Shown: piece after piece, positions 39,142-49,806 of the stretch | Numbering within the stretch: position 1 is the stretch's first letter | Layout: every line of letters starts with the position of its first letter | NCBI GenBank assembly: GCA_022648295.1 | Contig: JALCME010000019.1 | Location: 1 to 64,000 of the forward strand | Length of the DNA stretch: 64,000 nt | Reading direction: 5' to 3' | From: Bacteroides sp. | Lineage (GTDB): Bacteria > Bacteroidota > Bacteroidia > Bacteroidales > Bacteroidaceae | Translations under genes and position numbers: made by a program | The notes under the pieces: model-generated | Databases searched by the model: none | What the model was told of the DNA's origin: nothing | The model's input: the letters and a program-made list of their open reading frames with translations, nothing else

Positions 39142-39816
39142 CTATTCTTCCGTATGGCCGCTATGCTTTAAAACCTTAGCATCAATAAAGAAAACGATCT
39201 CTTCTGCAATATTGTTAATATGGTCACCAGAGCGTTCCAATTTACGAAATACACTCACTAAATTCAAACTTGAAAGTACTGCATCTGAATGATTAGTGAT
39301 ATAATCCGCCAAGATAGTAGTTGCTTCAGCATTAATTTCATCAAGCAAATTATCTTTGGCAAATACAGAAGTAGCTATTTCCAAACTTTCTTCCTGAAGT
39401 GCCTTCTTGGCTAATTCCAACATGGACAACACTTGTTCCATCATTTCCTCCAAACGTAAATGTCGCAAAAGATCTGCATCCAGAGCCGGCTCATTACAAT
39501 TTAAAACAAAACGGGCTATGCCTTCAGCAAAGTCGCCCAAACGCTCCAAATTAGAATTAATCTTCAGCATGGCGAGAACGAAACGCAAATCAATGGCTAC
39601 AGGATTGTACAAAGCAATGATATCTTCCACGTCACTGTCTATTTTCAGTTCAAATGCGTTCACACGACGCTCGCGCACCAGCACTTGCTGAGCAAGCTCT
39701 TTATCAAAAGTGAGCACAGCCTCCCCTGCCCGATCTAATTGGCTATACACCAAATTCCACATTTCGTCTATCTCCTTTTTCAGCAAGACAAGTTCCGATT
39801 CGATAAATTTAACCAT
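39142..39816 (-). CDS. phoU: PhoU-family phosphate signalling regulator
   Basis: ELVLLKKEIDEMWNLVYSQLDRAGEAVLTFDKELAQQVLVRERRVNAFELKIDSDVEDIIALYNPVAIDLRFVLAMLKINSNLERLGDFAEGIARF. Confidence 0.92.
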   Translation of the reverse strand: MVKFIESELVLLKKEIDEMWNLVYSQLDRAGEAVLTFDKELAQQVLVRERRVNAFELKIDSDVEDIIALYNPVAIDLRFVLAMLKINSNLERLGDFAEGIARFVLNCNEPALDADLLRHLRLEEMMEQVLSMLELAKKALQEESLEIATSVFAKDNLLDEINAEATTILADYITNHSDAVLSSLNLVSVFRKLERSGDHINNIAEEIVFFIDAKVLKHSGHTEE

Positions 39817-40452
39817 ACACTTCTATTATTAAAATTATTATTCAATATACAATACACTATTCCATACCTCCATATACTTCAATAGTGAATAGACTTAGCG
39901 AGCATATTTGCCTCACCTACTATTATATAGGAGAATTTCATTTTTCAAAGATAATGAACCTATTCTATTTAGACCAAACACCTCGTAATATAATTTCCCT
40001 TCTCTTGATTAGTGAGTCTGCAAGCCGCATTTTCAATGCCATACCAATATACTTAAACAACTTACTCAACAACCACTTTTCCATAAAGGCCCATCGAAAT
40101 AAATTATACAAAGAAACATTACGGATATTAAGAGAATATGACTAATATTTGAAAGATGTATTTCAAATATGTTACAAACATGTTACAACAAAAAGATGCA
40201 CCTATCTGCATCCACTATACAACCATAAATACAACTGTATTCATGGTACAACTATTCACAACTAAACGCAAATAGACGCAAAAGATAGAGACATGGAAAA
40301 ATCAAAACAGGTAACACATCCGACCAAACTTACCTATTCAGTCACAAACCAAGATATTATAAAAAAGAACAGATATATTCCAAGCCAAATAGGGATAAAC
40401 GAAAAAATAGTCTTATTTTTGTAACCGAAAATATAAGATAAGATTAAGCATT

Positions 40453-42192
40453 ATGGCAGAAATGAAAGGTGAAGAAACAGGTGAAAAAAAAAGCCTGAAT
40501 TTCATAGAGCAGATTGTAGAGAACGATTTGAAGGAAGGTAGAAATGAAGGAAAAGTTCAGACCCGCTTTCCACCGGAGCCAAACGGTTATCTCCATATCG
40601 GACACGCCAAAGCCATTTGTCTGGATTTTGGTATTGCTGCTGCACACGGTGGCATCTGCAATTTACGCTTTGACGACACCAACCCCACGAAAGAAGATGT
40701 AGAATACGTAGAAGCCATTAAAGAAGATATCCAATGGTTAGGTTATCAATGGGGACATGAATACTACGCATCCGACTATTTCCAGCAGTTATGGGATTTC
40801 GCCATACGCCTCATAAAAGAAGGGAATGCTTATATTGATGAACAAACATCAGAACAAATAGCACAACAAAAAGGTACCCCTACCCAGCCGGGTATTGAGA
40901 GTCCATACCGTAATCGCCCGAAGGAAGAAAGCCTTGATCTTTTTCAAAAGATGAATAAGGGTGAAATCGTTGAAGGAGCCATGGTACTTCGTGCTAAAAT
41001 AGATATGGCCAGTCCGAATATGCATTTTCGCGATCCAATTATCTATCGGGTGGTAAATCACCCGCACCATCGTACAGGAACAAAATGGAAAGCATACCCG
41101 ATGTATGACTTTGCGCACGGACAAAGCGACTATTTCGAAGGAGTAACCCATTCTCTTTGTACCTTGGAGTTTGTCCCCCATCGTCCTCTCTATGATTTAT
41201 TTGTAGATTGGGTAAAAGAAGGAAAGGATCTGAATGATAACCGTCCTCACCAGATAGAGTTCAATAAGCTCAATCTAAGCTATACGCTCATGAGTAAGCG
41301 TAATCTGCTGATCTTGGTAAAAGAGGGCTTAGTCAATGGTTGGGATGATCCGCGTATGCCGACCATATGCGGTTTCCGGCGCCGGGGTTATTCTCCGGAA
41401 TCTATCCACAAATTTATAGATAAAATAGGTTATACCACATACGATGCTCTCAATGAGTTTGCATTATTGGAAAGCGCAGTACGTGAAGACTTGAATGTAC
41501 GGGCAACCCGCATATCCGCCGTTATCAATCCGGTAAAACTAATTATTACCAATTATCCCGAAGATGAAGTGGAGAATTTAGAAGCTATTAATAATCCGGA
41601 AAATCCGACAGAAGGCACCCATATCATAGAGTTTGGCCGTGAACTCTGGATGGAACGGGAAGATTTCATGGAAGATGCTCCAAAGAAATATTTCCGTATG
41701 ACTCCGGGACAAGAAGTACGTCTGAAAAATGCATATATCGTAAAATGCACCGGGTGCAAGAAAAACGAAGATGGTGAAATCACCGAAGTTTATTGCGAAT
41801 ATGATCCAAGGACTAAGAGTGGAATGCCAGAAGCAAACCGCAAAGTAAAAGGTACGCTTCACTGGGTAAGTTGCGCACACTGCTTTAAAGCTGAAGTAAG
41901 GCTTTATGATCGTTTATGGAAAGTAGAGAATCCTCGGGATGAATTAGCTGCTATTCGTGAAGTCAAGAACTGCGATGCTCTGGAGGCCATGAAAGATATC
42001 ATTAACCCTGATTCTTTACATATACTATCCCACTGCTATATTGAGAGGTATGCAGCAAATATGAAACCACTTTCCTATTTGCAATTTCAGCGTATCGGAT
42101 ACTTCAACGTAGATCCGGATTCTACTCCAGAGAAGATGGTGTTTAATAGAACTGTGGGACTAAAAGATACATGGGGAAAAATAAACAAATAA
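40453..42192 (+). CDS. glnS: Glutaminyl-tRNA synthetase
   Basis: RFPPEPNGYLHIGHAKAICLDFGIA; LRFDDTNPTKED; LSYTLMSKRNL (KMSKS-like). Confidence 0.98.
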   Translation: MAEMKGEETGEKKSLNFIEQIVENDLKEGRNEGKVQTRFPPEPNGYLHIGHAKAICLDFGIAAAHGGICNLRFDDTNPTKEDVEYVEAIKEDIQWLGYQWGHEYYASDYFQQLWDFAIRLIKEGNAYIDEQTSEQIAQQKGTPTQPGIESPYRNRPKEESLDLFQKMNKGEIVEGAMVLRAKIDMASPNMHFRDPIIYRVVNHPHHRTGTKWKAYPMYDFAHGQSDYFEGVTHSLCTLEFVPHRPLYDLFVDWVKEGKDLNDNRPHQIEFNKLNLSYTLMSKRNLLILVKEGLVNGWDDPRMPTICGFRRRGYSPESIHKFIDKIGYTTYDALNEFALLESAVREDLNVRATRISAVINPVKLIITNYPEDEVENLEAINNPENPTEGTHIIEFGRELWMEREDFMEDAPKKYFRMTPGQEVRLKNAYIVKCTGCKKNEDGEITEVYCEYDPRTKSGMPEANRKVKGTLHWVSCAHCFKAEVRLYDRLWKVENPRDELAAIREVKNCDALEAMKDIINPDSLHILSHCYIERYAANMKPLSYLQFQRIGYFNVDPDSTPEKMVFNRTVGLKDTWGKINK

Positions 42193-42218
42193 AGATTTTA
42201 ATAGGAGTAAAATAACTA

Positions 42219-43640
42219 ATGACTAATAAAAACTTGTTATCCGAAAGAGATAGGGAATTACAAGAATTTGCCGAACAATACGAAAAAGCAAAGGCAGAAA
42301 ACAAGCCTTATTATCTGGATGCAGATGATATGGCAGAACTGGCCAATTGGTACGGTTTAAAAAAAGAATTTGATAAAGCTCTTGATATAGCAGAATATGG
42401 AGTAAGATTGCATCCGGAAAGTACTGCACTACATGTTGAGCTAGCTTACTTACTTTTAGATAATGAACAGAAAGAAAGAGCATTCCAGATCACAGAAAAG
42501 ATCGAAGAAAAAGACTTACCGGAGGTAAAAGTGCTGCGCGCCCGTTTACTTCTAAGTATAGATAAAAAGGCCGACGCAGAGAAGTTACTCGATACCATTG
42601 AAGAAAAAGACAGTCTGGCAAATATGGTTGAAGTGGCATATATGTATCTTGATGCAGGATATCCAGATAGAGCATTAGAATGGTTGAGACCGGGTATAAA
42701 AAAATATGCTAACGACGAAGCTTATATGGCAGTCAGAGGAGATAGCTATTATGCCAAAGGTATGATAAAACCCGCGGCCGCCCTATACAATAAATTAATA
42801 GACCAAGATCCTTACTCCGCCCCTTACTGGTTTGGATTGGCAAAGTGTTATTTTGAACAAAAAAAATACGATAAGGCTATTGAAGCTTGTGACTATGCTT
42901 TAATCGGTGACGATGAATATGCAGATGTCTATGTCTTGAAAGGACATTGTTTCTATCAGTTAGGCAACGAAGAGGAAGCATTGAAGTGTTACCAACAGGC
43001 AAAAAAGTACAATGGGATAGGCCCTGATTTCATTTATACCTACATAGGGTTAGGTCATGTTACGAAAGGTGAATGGAAAGAGGGCTATGAGAATCTAGAA
43101 AAAGCAATCGAAACGAATACTGAAGGTGAAAGTAATCCCAACCTATCCAGTCTTTATGCCAATGCCGGACTTTGTCTTTCTAAAATGGGGAAAAAGAGGA
43201 AAGCTCACCAGTATTGTAAAAAAGCTCATCTATTATCACCAGAAGACCCAGGGTCTTACCTGATTGAGGGACGTATATATATAGAAGAAGGGGATTTTGA
43301 AAAAGGCTTGGAACAATGGACAAAAGCCATTAATTATTCCCCAAATGCAGATACATGGCACGAAATGGGAATGCATAGCATGGAAATAGGACAATTGGAC
43401 TATGCAAAAATGGCTTTTGAACAAGTGCGTAAACTAAATCCGAAGTTTGAGAGTATCAATGAAAAACTTACTATTGTTTATTTAGCACTACATGATAAAA
43501 AGAACTTTTTGAAATATAATAAAAAGTGTATTCATCCCATAAACATGGAAGAGTTGGAAATGATGCAACAAGTTCTAACCGATGAAAATCATGAAGAACT
43601 AGCCAGCTACATTCAAAAGATGCTCAAAACATTAAAATAA
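42219..43640 (+). CDS. Tetratricopeptide repeat protein
   Basis: Multiple TPR units (YDKAIEACDYALIGDDEYADVYVLKGHCFYQLGNEEEALKCYQQAKKYN). Confidence 0.92.
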   Translation: MTNKNLLSERDRELQEFAEQYEKAKAENKPYYLDADDMAELANWYGLKKEFDKALDIAEYGVRLHPESTALHVELAYLLLDNEQKERAFQITEKIEEKDLPEVKVLRARLLLSIDKKADAEKLLDTIEEKDSLANMVEVAYMYLDAGYPDRALEWLRPGIKKYANDEAYMAVRGDSYYAKGMIKPAAALYNKLIDQDPYSAPYWFGLAKCYFEQKKYDKAIEACDYALIGDDEYADVYVLKGHCFYQLGNEEEALKCYQQAKKYNGIGPDFIYTYIGLGHVTKGEWKEGYENLEKAIETNTEGESNPNLSSLYANAGLCLSKMGKKRKAHQYCKKAHLLSPEDPGSYLIEGRIYIEEGDFEKGLEQWTKAINYSPNADTWHEMGMHSMEIGQLDYAKMAFEQVRKLNPKFESINEKLTIVYLALHDKKNFLKYNKKCIHPINMEELEMMQQVLTDENHEELASYIQKMLKTLK

Positions 43641-43662
43641 TAATAACCATATTCTAAAATAA

Positions 43663-44319
43663 ATGGAATCAGTAGCCTTTATCCAATGGTGTCTTGACAA
43701 TCTTAACTATTGGACCATTACATTATTAATGGCCATAGAAAGTTCTTTTATTCCCTTTCCTTCGGAGATAGTAGTCCCCCCAGCTGCCTATAAAGCAGTT
43801 GTAAGCAACGAGATGAATGTATATCTCGTCATTCTATTTTCAACACTCGGAGCCAATATAGGAGCTTTAATCAATTACTATTTAGCCAAATGGCTAGGTC
43901 GCCCTATTGTGTATAAGTTTGCCAATAGCCGTATTGGGCATATGTGCCTCATTAACAAGGCTAAAGTTCAAAATGCAGAAAGCTATTTCGATAAGCATGG
44001 TGCCGTATCCACATTCATAGGACGTCTCATCCCTGCAATACGTCAACTGATATCTATCCCCGCAGGATTATCACGCATGAAGATAGGAACATTTCTGCTT
44101 TTTACCACATTAGGGGCACTTTTATGGAATTCAATCCTTGTTTTTATTGGATACCATTTGGCTTATGTACCAGGTATAGAAACAGAAGAACAGCTTTTGA
44201 AAAGAGTGACGGAATACAGCCATGAGATAGGATATATCTTCTTGGGTATCGGTCTCTTTGTTGTAATCTTCCTGGTGTACAAAGGCATGAAAAGAGAAAA
44301 AGGAGCAAAACAAAACTAA
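43663..44319 (+). CDS. DedA family membrane protein
   Basis: AIESSFIPFPSEIVVPPAAY...ANIGALINYYLAKWLGRP...FIGRLIPAIRQLISIPAGLSRM. Confidence 0.95.
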   Translation: MESVAFIQWCLDNLNYWTITLLMAIESSFIPFPSEIVVPPAAYKAVVSNEMNVYLVILFSTLGANIGALINYYLAKWLGRPIVYKFANSRIGHMCLINKAKVQNAESYFDKHGAVSTFIGRLIPAIRQLISIPAGLSRMKIGTFLLFTTLGALLWNSILVFIGYHLAYVPGIETEEQLLKRVTEYSHEIGYIFLGIGLFVVIFLVYKGMKREKGAKQN

Positions 44320-44345
44320 GAGAATCGGAACAGAACAAAAAATAG

Positions 44346-44381
44346 CGGTGAATAAAAACTCTTTAGGGCTTTTATTCACCG
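44346..44381. terminator. Bidirectional terminator between convergent dedA and tpx
   Basis: CGGTGAATAAAA (44346-44357) / TTTTATTCACCG (44370-44381), perfect 12-bp stem. Confidence 0.85.
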
Positions 44382-44416
44382 TTCTCCATTAAATTAATCC
44401 AAATTAATAGCTATTA

Positions 44417-44917
44417 TCACTTCACAGCGGCTAAAGCTTTATCGTAATCTGGTTCATGAGTAATTTCTGAAACCATTTCTGTATATTTCACTTTTCCATC
44501 CTTGCCCACAACGACAACCGCACGTGCCAATAAGCCTTTTAACGGACCGTCTGCCATTAGCAAACCGTAGTTATCAGCGAAATCGGAAACACGAAAATCT
44601 GATAGAGGAACCACATTTTCTATTCCCTCGGTAGAACAAAAGCGTCCATGAGCAAAAGGCAAATCTTTCGAGATAGCCAGTACAACAGTATCGGACAGAC
44701 CTGCTGCCAACTGATTAAACTTGCGCACCGAAGTAGCACAAACACTGGTATCCAAACTTGGGAAAATATTCAAAATAACATTTTTGCCTTTTAATTCCTT
44801 TAAAGAAAAGGAAGATAAATCAGTTTTTACTAATTCAAAATCCGGAGCAACAGCCCCTACTTGTACAAATTCGCCGATTACTTTCACCGGTTGTCCTTTA
44901 AAATTTGTTGTTGCCAT
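44417..44917 (-). CDS. tpx: Thiol peroxidase
   Basis: MATTNFKGQPVKVIGEFVQVGAVAPDFELVKTDLSSF...NIFPSLDTSVCATSVRKFNQLAAG. Start M10 of the ORF preferred. Confidence 0.96.
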   Translation of the reverse strand: MATTNFKGQPVKVIGEFVQVGAVAPDFELVKTDLSSFSLKELKGKNVILNIFPSLDTSVCATSVRKFNQLAAGLSDTVVLAISKDLPFAHGRFCSTEGIENVVPLSDFRVSDFADNYGLLMADGPLKGLLARAVVVVGKDGKVKYTEMVSEITHEPDYDKALAAVK

Positions 44918-45105
44918 AATATCTAAATTATTTTTATATGACATAAAACAAATCCAAATAAAAAAGGTTCAACCTAATTGCATCTATTATAACTCAGCCT
45001 AAAGCAAAGAGGAAAAACTCCTTTTTCCAACTATCATATTCCTAATTTTAGCTTATCTTTGTAGCTAGTTATACTAAAATATAAATCTTATTTAAAACAA
45101 AAGAG

Positions 45106-45570
45106 ATGGCAATGCATACATGGTTTGAGTGTAAAATCCGTTACGAGAAAGTGATGGAGAACGGAATGAACAAGAAAGTAACAGAACCCTATTTGGTTGA
45201 TGCACTCAGCTTTACAGAAGCGGAAGCACGAATTATTAAAGAAATGACTCCGTTTATTTCAGGAGAATTTACCGTATCGGATATAAAACGGGCAAACTAT
45301 AGTGAGCTGTTTCCAAGCGAAGAAGAAGCGGCAGATCGCTGGTTTAAATGCAAACTGGTATTTATCACATTGGATGAAAAAAGCGGAGCTGAAAAGAAGA
45401 CTTCCACACAAGTACTCGTACAGGCTTCCGACCTTCGCAATGCCGTAAGTAATCTGGATGAGGGAATGAAAGGGACTATGGCTGATTACCAAATTGCATC
45501 AGTTGCCGAAACAGCTATTATAGATGTGTACCCCTATGAAGCTGAACCAGACGAGAAGCCGGAAGTTTAA
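45106..45570 (+). CDS. DUF4494-like conserved protein
   Basis: HTWFECKIRYEKVMENGMNKKVTEPYLVDALSFTEAEARIIKEMTPFISGEFTVSDIKRANYSELF. Confidence 0.85.
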   Translation: MAMHTWFECKIRYEKVMENGMNKKVTEPYLVDALSFTEAEARIIKEMTPFISGEFTVSDIKRANYSELFPSEEEAADRWFKCKLVFITLDEKSGAEKKTSTQVLVQASDLRNAVSNLDEGMKGTMADYQIASVAETAIIDVYPYEAEPDEKPEV

Positions 45571-45673
45571 ATCAATAATGAAAAAGAGAATTGAAGAATA
45601 GACTATACTTCTAAAGAGCTATATCAATTGTCTATTTTAAGATTGAATTTAAGACTATATTTATCATATCATT

Positions 45674-46342
45674 ATGATTGCAGAAAACATAAAACAAGTA
45701 CTAAGCGAACTGCCAGCTGGGGTGCGACTGGTAGCTGTTTCAAAATATCACCCTAATGAAGCGATACTCGAAGCTTATCAGGCTGGCCAACGAGTATTCG
45801 GAGAAAGTAAGGTGCAGGAAATGACAGCTAAATACGAAAGCCTGCCCAAAAACATAGAATGGCATTTCATAGGACATCTGCAGACCAATAAAATAAAATA
45901 CATTGTACCTTATGTTGCCTTGATCCACAGCATTGATTCCTATAAACTATTGGTGGAAGTCAACAAACAAGCAGAAAAAACAGGCAAAGTGATAAACTGC
46001 CTGTTGCAATTGCATATTGCTGAAGAAGAGACTAAATTCGGTTTTAGTTTCAAGGAATGTGAAGACATGCTGGCAGAACAAAAATGGCAGGAATTGAGGA
46101 ATATACGGCTTTGTGGACTCATGGGAATGGCTACAAATACAGAGAATATCGAACAAATCAAAAAGGAGTTTTGTTCTTTAAGTAATTTCTTCAAAAAAAT
46201 TAAACGCACATGGTTTAGTGATACCGGAACTTTTCAAGAAGTGTCTATGGGCATGTCTCATGACTATAAATTAGCTATTACAGCAGGGAGTACATTAGTA
46301 CGTGTAGGAAGCAAAATTTTTGGAGAAAGGATATACAAATAA
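45674..46342 (+). CDS. YggS-type PLP-homeostasis protein
   Basis: VRLVAVSKYHPNEAILEAYQAGQRVFGESKVQEMTAKYESLPKNIEWHFIGHLQTNKIKYIVP; FQEVSMGMSHDYKLAITAGSTLVRVGSKIFG. Confidence 0.96.
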   Translation: MIAENIKQVLSELPAGVRLVAVSKYHPNEAILEAYQAGQRVFGESKVQEMTAKYESLPKNIEWHFIGHLQTNKIKYIVPYVALIHSIDSYKLLVEVNKQAEKTGKVINCLLQLHIAEEETKFGFSFKECEDMLAEQKWQELRNIRLCGLMGMATNTENIEQIKKEFCSLSNFFKKIKRTWFSDTGTFQEVSMGMSHDYKLAITAGSTLVRVGSKIFGERIYK

Positions 46343-46426
46343 TCTATGGAAAGTGTCTATAAATTCATGAAGTGAGCTACTATTTGTTTATTAAATATTG
46401 ATCATTAACTCAATAAATTTATTATC

Positions 46427-47407
46427 ATGGCAACATTAAAAACTACTTTTGCGGGGCTGGAATTGAAAAATCCCATCATCATCAGCAGTTCAGGGCTGAC
46501 TGACAGTGCAGAAAAGAACAAAAAGTTTTACGAGGCGGGTGCAGGTGCTATTGTACTGAAATCTCTTTTTGAAGAACAAATCATGCAAGAAGCTGATTGG
46601 CTGGGAGATCCAAATATGTATCCGGAAGGTAGTGACTACCTGGTAGAATACATTCGCCATTATAAATTGTCAGAATATCTGGCACTCATTAAAGAAAGCA
46701 AAAAAGTATGCCCTGATATTCCAGTCATAGCTAGCATCAATTGTTATCAAGATGCCCAGTGGGTGGATTTTGCGCAAGAGATAGAAGCAGCTGGAGCTGA
46801 TGCCATAGAAATCAATATCCTAGCATTGCAAACAAGCGCCAAGTATGTTTATGGTTCTTTTGAACAGCGGCATATCGATATCCTCAGACACATTAAAAGC
46901 AATACGCACATCCCCGTTATTATGAAATTAGGGGAAAATCTCACCAATCCGGTAGCTTTAATCGATCAACTATATGCCAATGGTGCAGGTGCAGTGGTAC
47001 TATTCAACCGCTTTTACCAACCAGACATCAACATTGAACGACTAAAACATGGTGCAGGAGAAGTTTTCAGCACTGAAGCGGATTTAGCAAATACACTTCG
47101 TTGGATAGGTATCGCATCGGCTGCAGTAGACAAACTGAATTATGCTGCCTCAGGAGGTGTCCACACGTATGCCGATATTATAAAAGCCATACTTGCAGGA
47201 GCATCTGCCGTAGAAATATGCAGTGCCTTTTATCAGGGTACTTACGACTTAGTTCAGGAATATACCACATCATTGACGAAATGGATGGACGAAAAGGGCA
47301 TGGAAAATATCGCCCAATTTAAAGGTATGTTGAATGTGAAAGACTTAAAAGGCGTAAATACGTTTGAGCGTACACAATTCATGAAATACTTTTCTTTCAG
47401 AAAATAA
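46427..47407 (+). CDS. Dihydroorotate dehydrogenase-like protein
   Basis: LKTTFAGLELKNPIIISSSGLTDSAEKNKKFYEAGAGAIVLKSLFEEQI; PVIMKLGENLTNPVALIDQLYANGAGAVVLFNRFYQPDINIE. Confidence 0.93.
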   Translation: MATLKTTFAGLELKNPIIISSSGLTDSAEKNKKFYEAGAGAIVLKSLFEEQIMQEADWLGDPNMYPEGSDYLVEYIRHYKLSEYLALIKESKKVCPDIPVIASINCYQDAQWVDFAQEIEAAGADAIEINILALQTSAKYVYGSFEQRHIDILRHIKSNTHIPVIMKLGENLTNPVALIDQLYANGAGAVVLFNRFYQPDINIERLKHGAGEVFSTEADLANTLRWIGIASAAVDKLNYAASGGVHTYADIIKAILAGASAVEICSAFYQGTYDLVQEYTTSLTKWMDEKGMENIAQFKGMLNVKDLKGVNTFERTQFMKYFSFRK

Positions 47408-47457
47408 GCGAAGGATTACTTTCAATCTGAAATTTAGCTATTTATAATCAGCAAAAG

Positions 47458-47500
47458 AAGCCATATCATTACTCAGAATAGAGATCGATATGGCTTTTTT
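47458..47500 (+). terminator. Intrinsic terminator after dihydroorotate dehydrogenase-like gene
   Basis: AAGCCATATC (47458-47467) / GATATGGCTT (47487-47496) followed by T-run. Confidence 0.8.
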
Positions 47501-47669
47501 ATGTATAGAAGCTGCATTAAGTGCCAAGTAAAAAAAAGAAAAACAATGCAAAAATGATTATGTTGGCGAAAAGGACGAAGCTATCAGTTCCGAAATGATA
47601 ATTAAAGGAGGGCATAATAAAAATGATTCTACGAAACAATATATTGTTAAACCATAAAAACAGATATAC

Positions 47670-48104
47670 ATGAAAACAATTCATACTTTAAAGTATTTAA
47701 TCTTATTATCTATTTGTACGTTGGCACTTTTACCAACAACGATGTGTGCTCAAAAGATATCTGATCTCCCCGAAAAAGAAAGAAATGAAAAGCTAATTAA
47801 AATAGCAAGAACTATTTTCAAAAATCAAAAATTCAAAGAGGCGTATAGAGAATACGGTACTCCTACCATCAGAACTTATAATATAGACACTACTAAGATC
47901 AATAGAAATCCTAAAAGTATTGGATACGGTAAAGATCTAGGATCATTAGTATATATAGTAACATTTCCATACGATAAAAGCAAAGAAAAAATGGAATGGT
48001 ATGATTTTGCAGCAGAAGTTTATATATCAGACAAACAGAGCAAAGCATATACTATCATTTTAGGCAATGGATATGGCTATGATACATATAATTTGAATCA
48101 ATAA
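47670..48104 (+). CDS. Hypothetical secreted protein
   Basis: Signal peptide MKTIHTLKYLILLSICTLALLPTTMCAQ; 144 aa. Confidence 0.75.
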   Translation: MKTIHTLKYLILLSICTLALLPTTMCAQKISDLPEKERNEKLIKIARTIFKNQKFKEAYREYGTPTIRTYNIDTTKINRNPKSIGYGKDLGSLVYIVTFPYDKSKEKMEWYDFAAEVYISDKQSKAYTIILGNGYGYDTYNLNQ

Positions 48105-48293
48105 AACTGCACTCTTGAAATGAAACTATAACATCTCAAGATTTTATAATATCCAACAATACTCAGTTTACCGACAAGCTGTGCATGGGTTTAGCATCAA
48201 CACCCGGGGAATACCAAGTCAGAGATATTTAATCTCCTCAGGAAACTCATGCCCATATATACTAGGGTTTATCCTAAAAAGAGTTGAAATATA

Positions 48294-48343
48294 AAAAACA
48301 AAGAGTCATGTCAAATATTCATAAGACATCACTCTTTGTTTTT
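48294..48343. terminator. Bidirectional terminator
   Basis: AAAAACAAAGAGT (48294-48306) / ACTCTTTGTTTTT (48331-48343) with inner ATGTC/GACAT pairing. Confidence 0.85.
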
Positions 48344-48385
48344 AGGAATTTAAGATATTTACTAAATATCCCAAGCTAGTATTTA

Positions 48386-49717
48386 TTACATCAAATTACT
48401 AGCCAATTCACTCAACAGACTTCGTTCACCCTTCAGCAAATTGACATGGGCAAAAAGACTTTGATCCTTCATGCGATCAATCATATAAACAAGCCCGTTA
48501 GACTGACTATCCAAATAGGGCTGGTCTATTTGTTGAATATCGCCGGTAAACACCATTTTGGTACCCTCCCCTGCGCGGGTGATGACGGTCTTTATTTCAT
48601 GAGGGGTCAAATTCTGTGCCTCATCAATAATACAAAAAGTCTCACTCAAACTTCGGCCCCGGATAAAAGCAAGTGCTTCAATCACCAACTGATTACTCTT
48701 CTGCATGTCATCTACGCGCTTCACTTCACTAGAATTGGAAGGAAACTGATTTTTTATCACGTTTAAATTATCGAATAACGGCTGCATGTACGGAGCAACC
48801 TTTTCTTGTGCATCACCAGGTAAGAAACCAATATCCTTATTGGATAATGCCACTATTGGACGAGCCAAAAGAATTTGTTTATAATCATTCATCTGACTAA
48901 GTGCAGCAGCCAGAGCCAATAACGTTTTACCGGTTCCCGCTTTACCTGTTAAAGCCACCAACTTGATGTCCGGGTCAGCCAAAACTTCAAAGGCGAAACT
49001 CTGCTCGGCATTACGAGGTTCTATTCCATAGTTCTTATTTTTATTCACCCGGCAGACCACATGTCTAAAGGGGTTATAACGTGCCAAAACACTATTCCGG
49101 TCACTCTTCAATACAAAACAATCATTTGGATGAAGTATATCCTTAAAATCGAATTCCCCTACATCTATGCCCTCCTTTGAAGAATAAATACGATCTATGA
49201 GAGAAGGATTAATATTCTCAAAGATCTCATTCGATTTCTCAAATATATCTGCATTTACCACTTTATCCGTGATATAGTCTTCACAAAGTAAACCTATGGA
49301 CCGGGCCTTCATGCGTAGATTTACATCTTTCGTAACTAAAATAGTCTTCACTTTAGGTTGCTTCGTTGTCAACCAGTCGACCACGGACAAAATTAAATGA
49401 TCGGGAATACGCTCAGGAAAAGAATCATGGACCCTTGGAGAATCCACACTACCGGCAATAATAAACAAACGCCCTAGTCCTTCGCCCAAAGAAGCCCCCT
49501 TGGTAAAGAGATGATCGTCGGTAAGAAGATCTAATTCGCGAACAAATTCACGCGCATTAAAGTTAATTTGCTCGTTTCCTTTTTTGAACTTATCCAATTC
49601 TTCAAGTACAACAATAGGAAGGTAAATATCATTCTCTTGAAAATTTTTCAAACAATTATAATCGTGAAGAATTACATTTGTGTCAATCACGAAATTTTTC
49701 TTTGCTCCCATATTCAA
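48386..49717 (-). CDS. PhoH-family ATPase with N-terminal PIN domain
   Basis: NFVIDTNVILHDYNCLKNF (PIN); LVALTGKAGTGKTLLALAAAL (Walker A); FCIIDEAQNLTPHEIKTVITRAGEGTKMVFTGDIQQID. Confidence 0.96.
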   Translation of the reverse strand: MNMGAKKNFVIDTNVILHDYNCLKNFQENDIYLPIVVLEELDKFKKGNEQINFNAREFVRELDLLTDDHLFTKGASLGEGLGRLFIIAGSVDSPRVHDSFPERIPDHLILSVVDWLTTKQPKVKTILVTKDVNLRMKARSIGLLCEDYITDKVVNADIFEKSNEIFENINPSLIDRIYSSKEGIDVGEFDFKDILHPNDCFVLKSDRNSVLARYNPFRHVVCRVNKNKNYGIEPRNAEQSFAFEVLADPDIKLVALTGKAGTGKTLLALAAALSQMNDYKQILLARPIVALSNKDIGFLPGDAQEKVAPYMQPLFDNLNVIKNQFPSNSSEVKRVDDMQKSNQLVIEALAFIRGRSLSETFCIIDEAQNLTPHEIKTVITRAGEGTKMVFTGDIQQIDQPYLDSQSNGLVYMIDRMKDQSLFAHVNLLKGERSLLSELASNLM

Positions 49718-49806
49718 TAGATTTAAATTGTTAATACCTTTGCACTATCTAAGATAACAATAAAAAGACAGGGAAAGAATGATTATCCTGTTAAATATTT
49801 AAAAAG

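Noticed and set aside
39885-40145. 86-aa ORF in the phoU-glnS intergenic region
   Set aside because: No recognisable family, no evident ribosome binding site and AT-rich composition; kept only as intergenic sequence.
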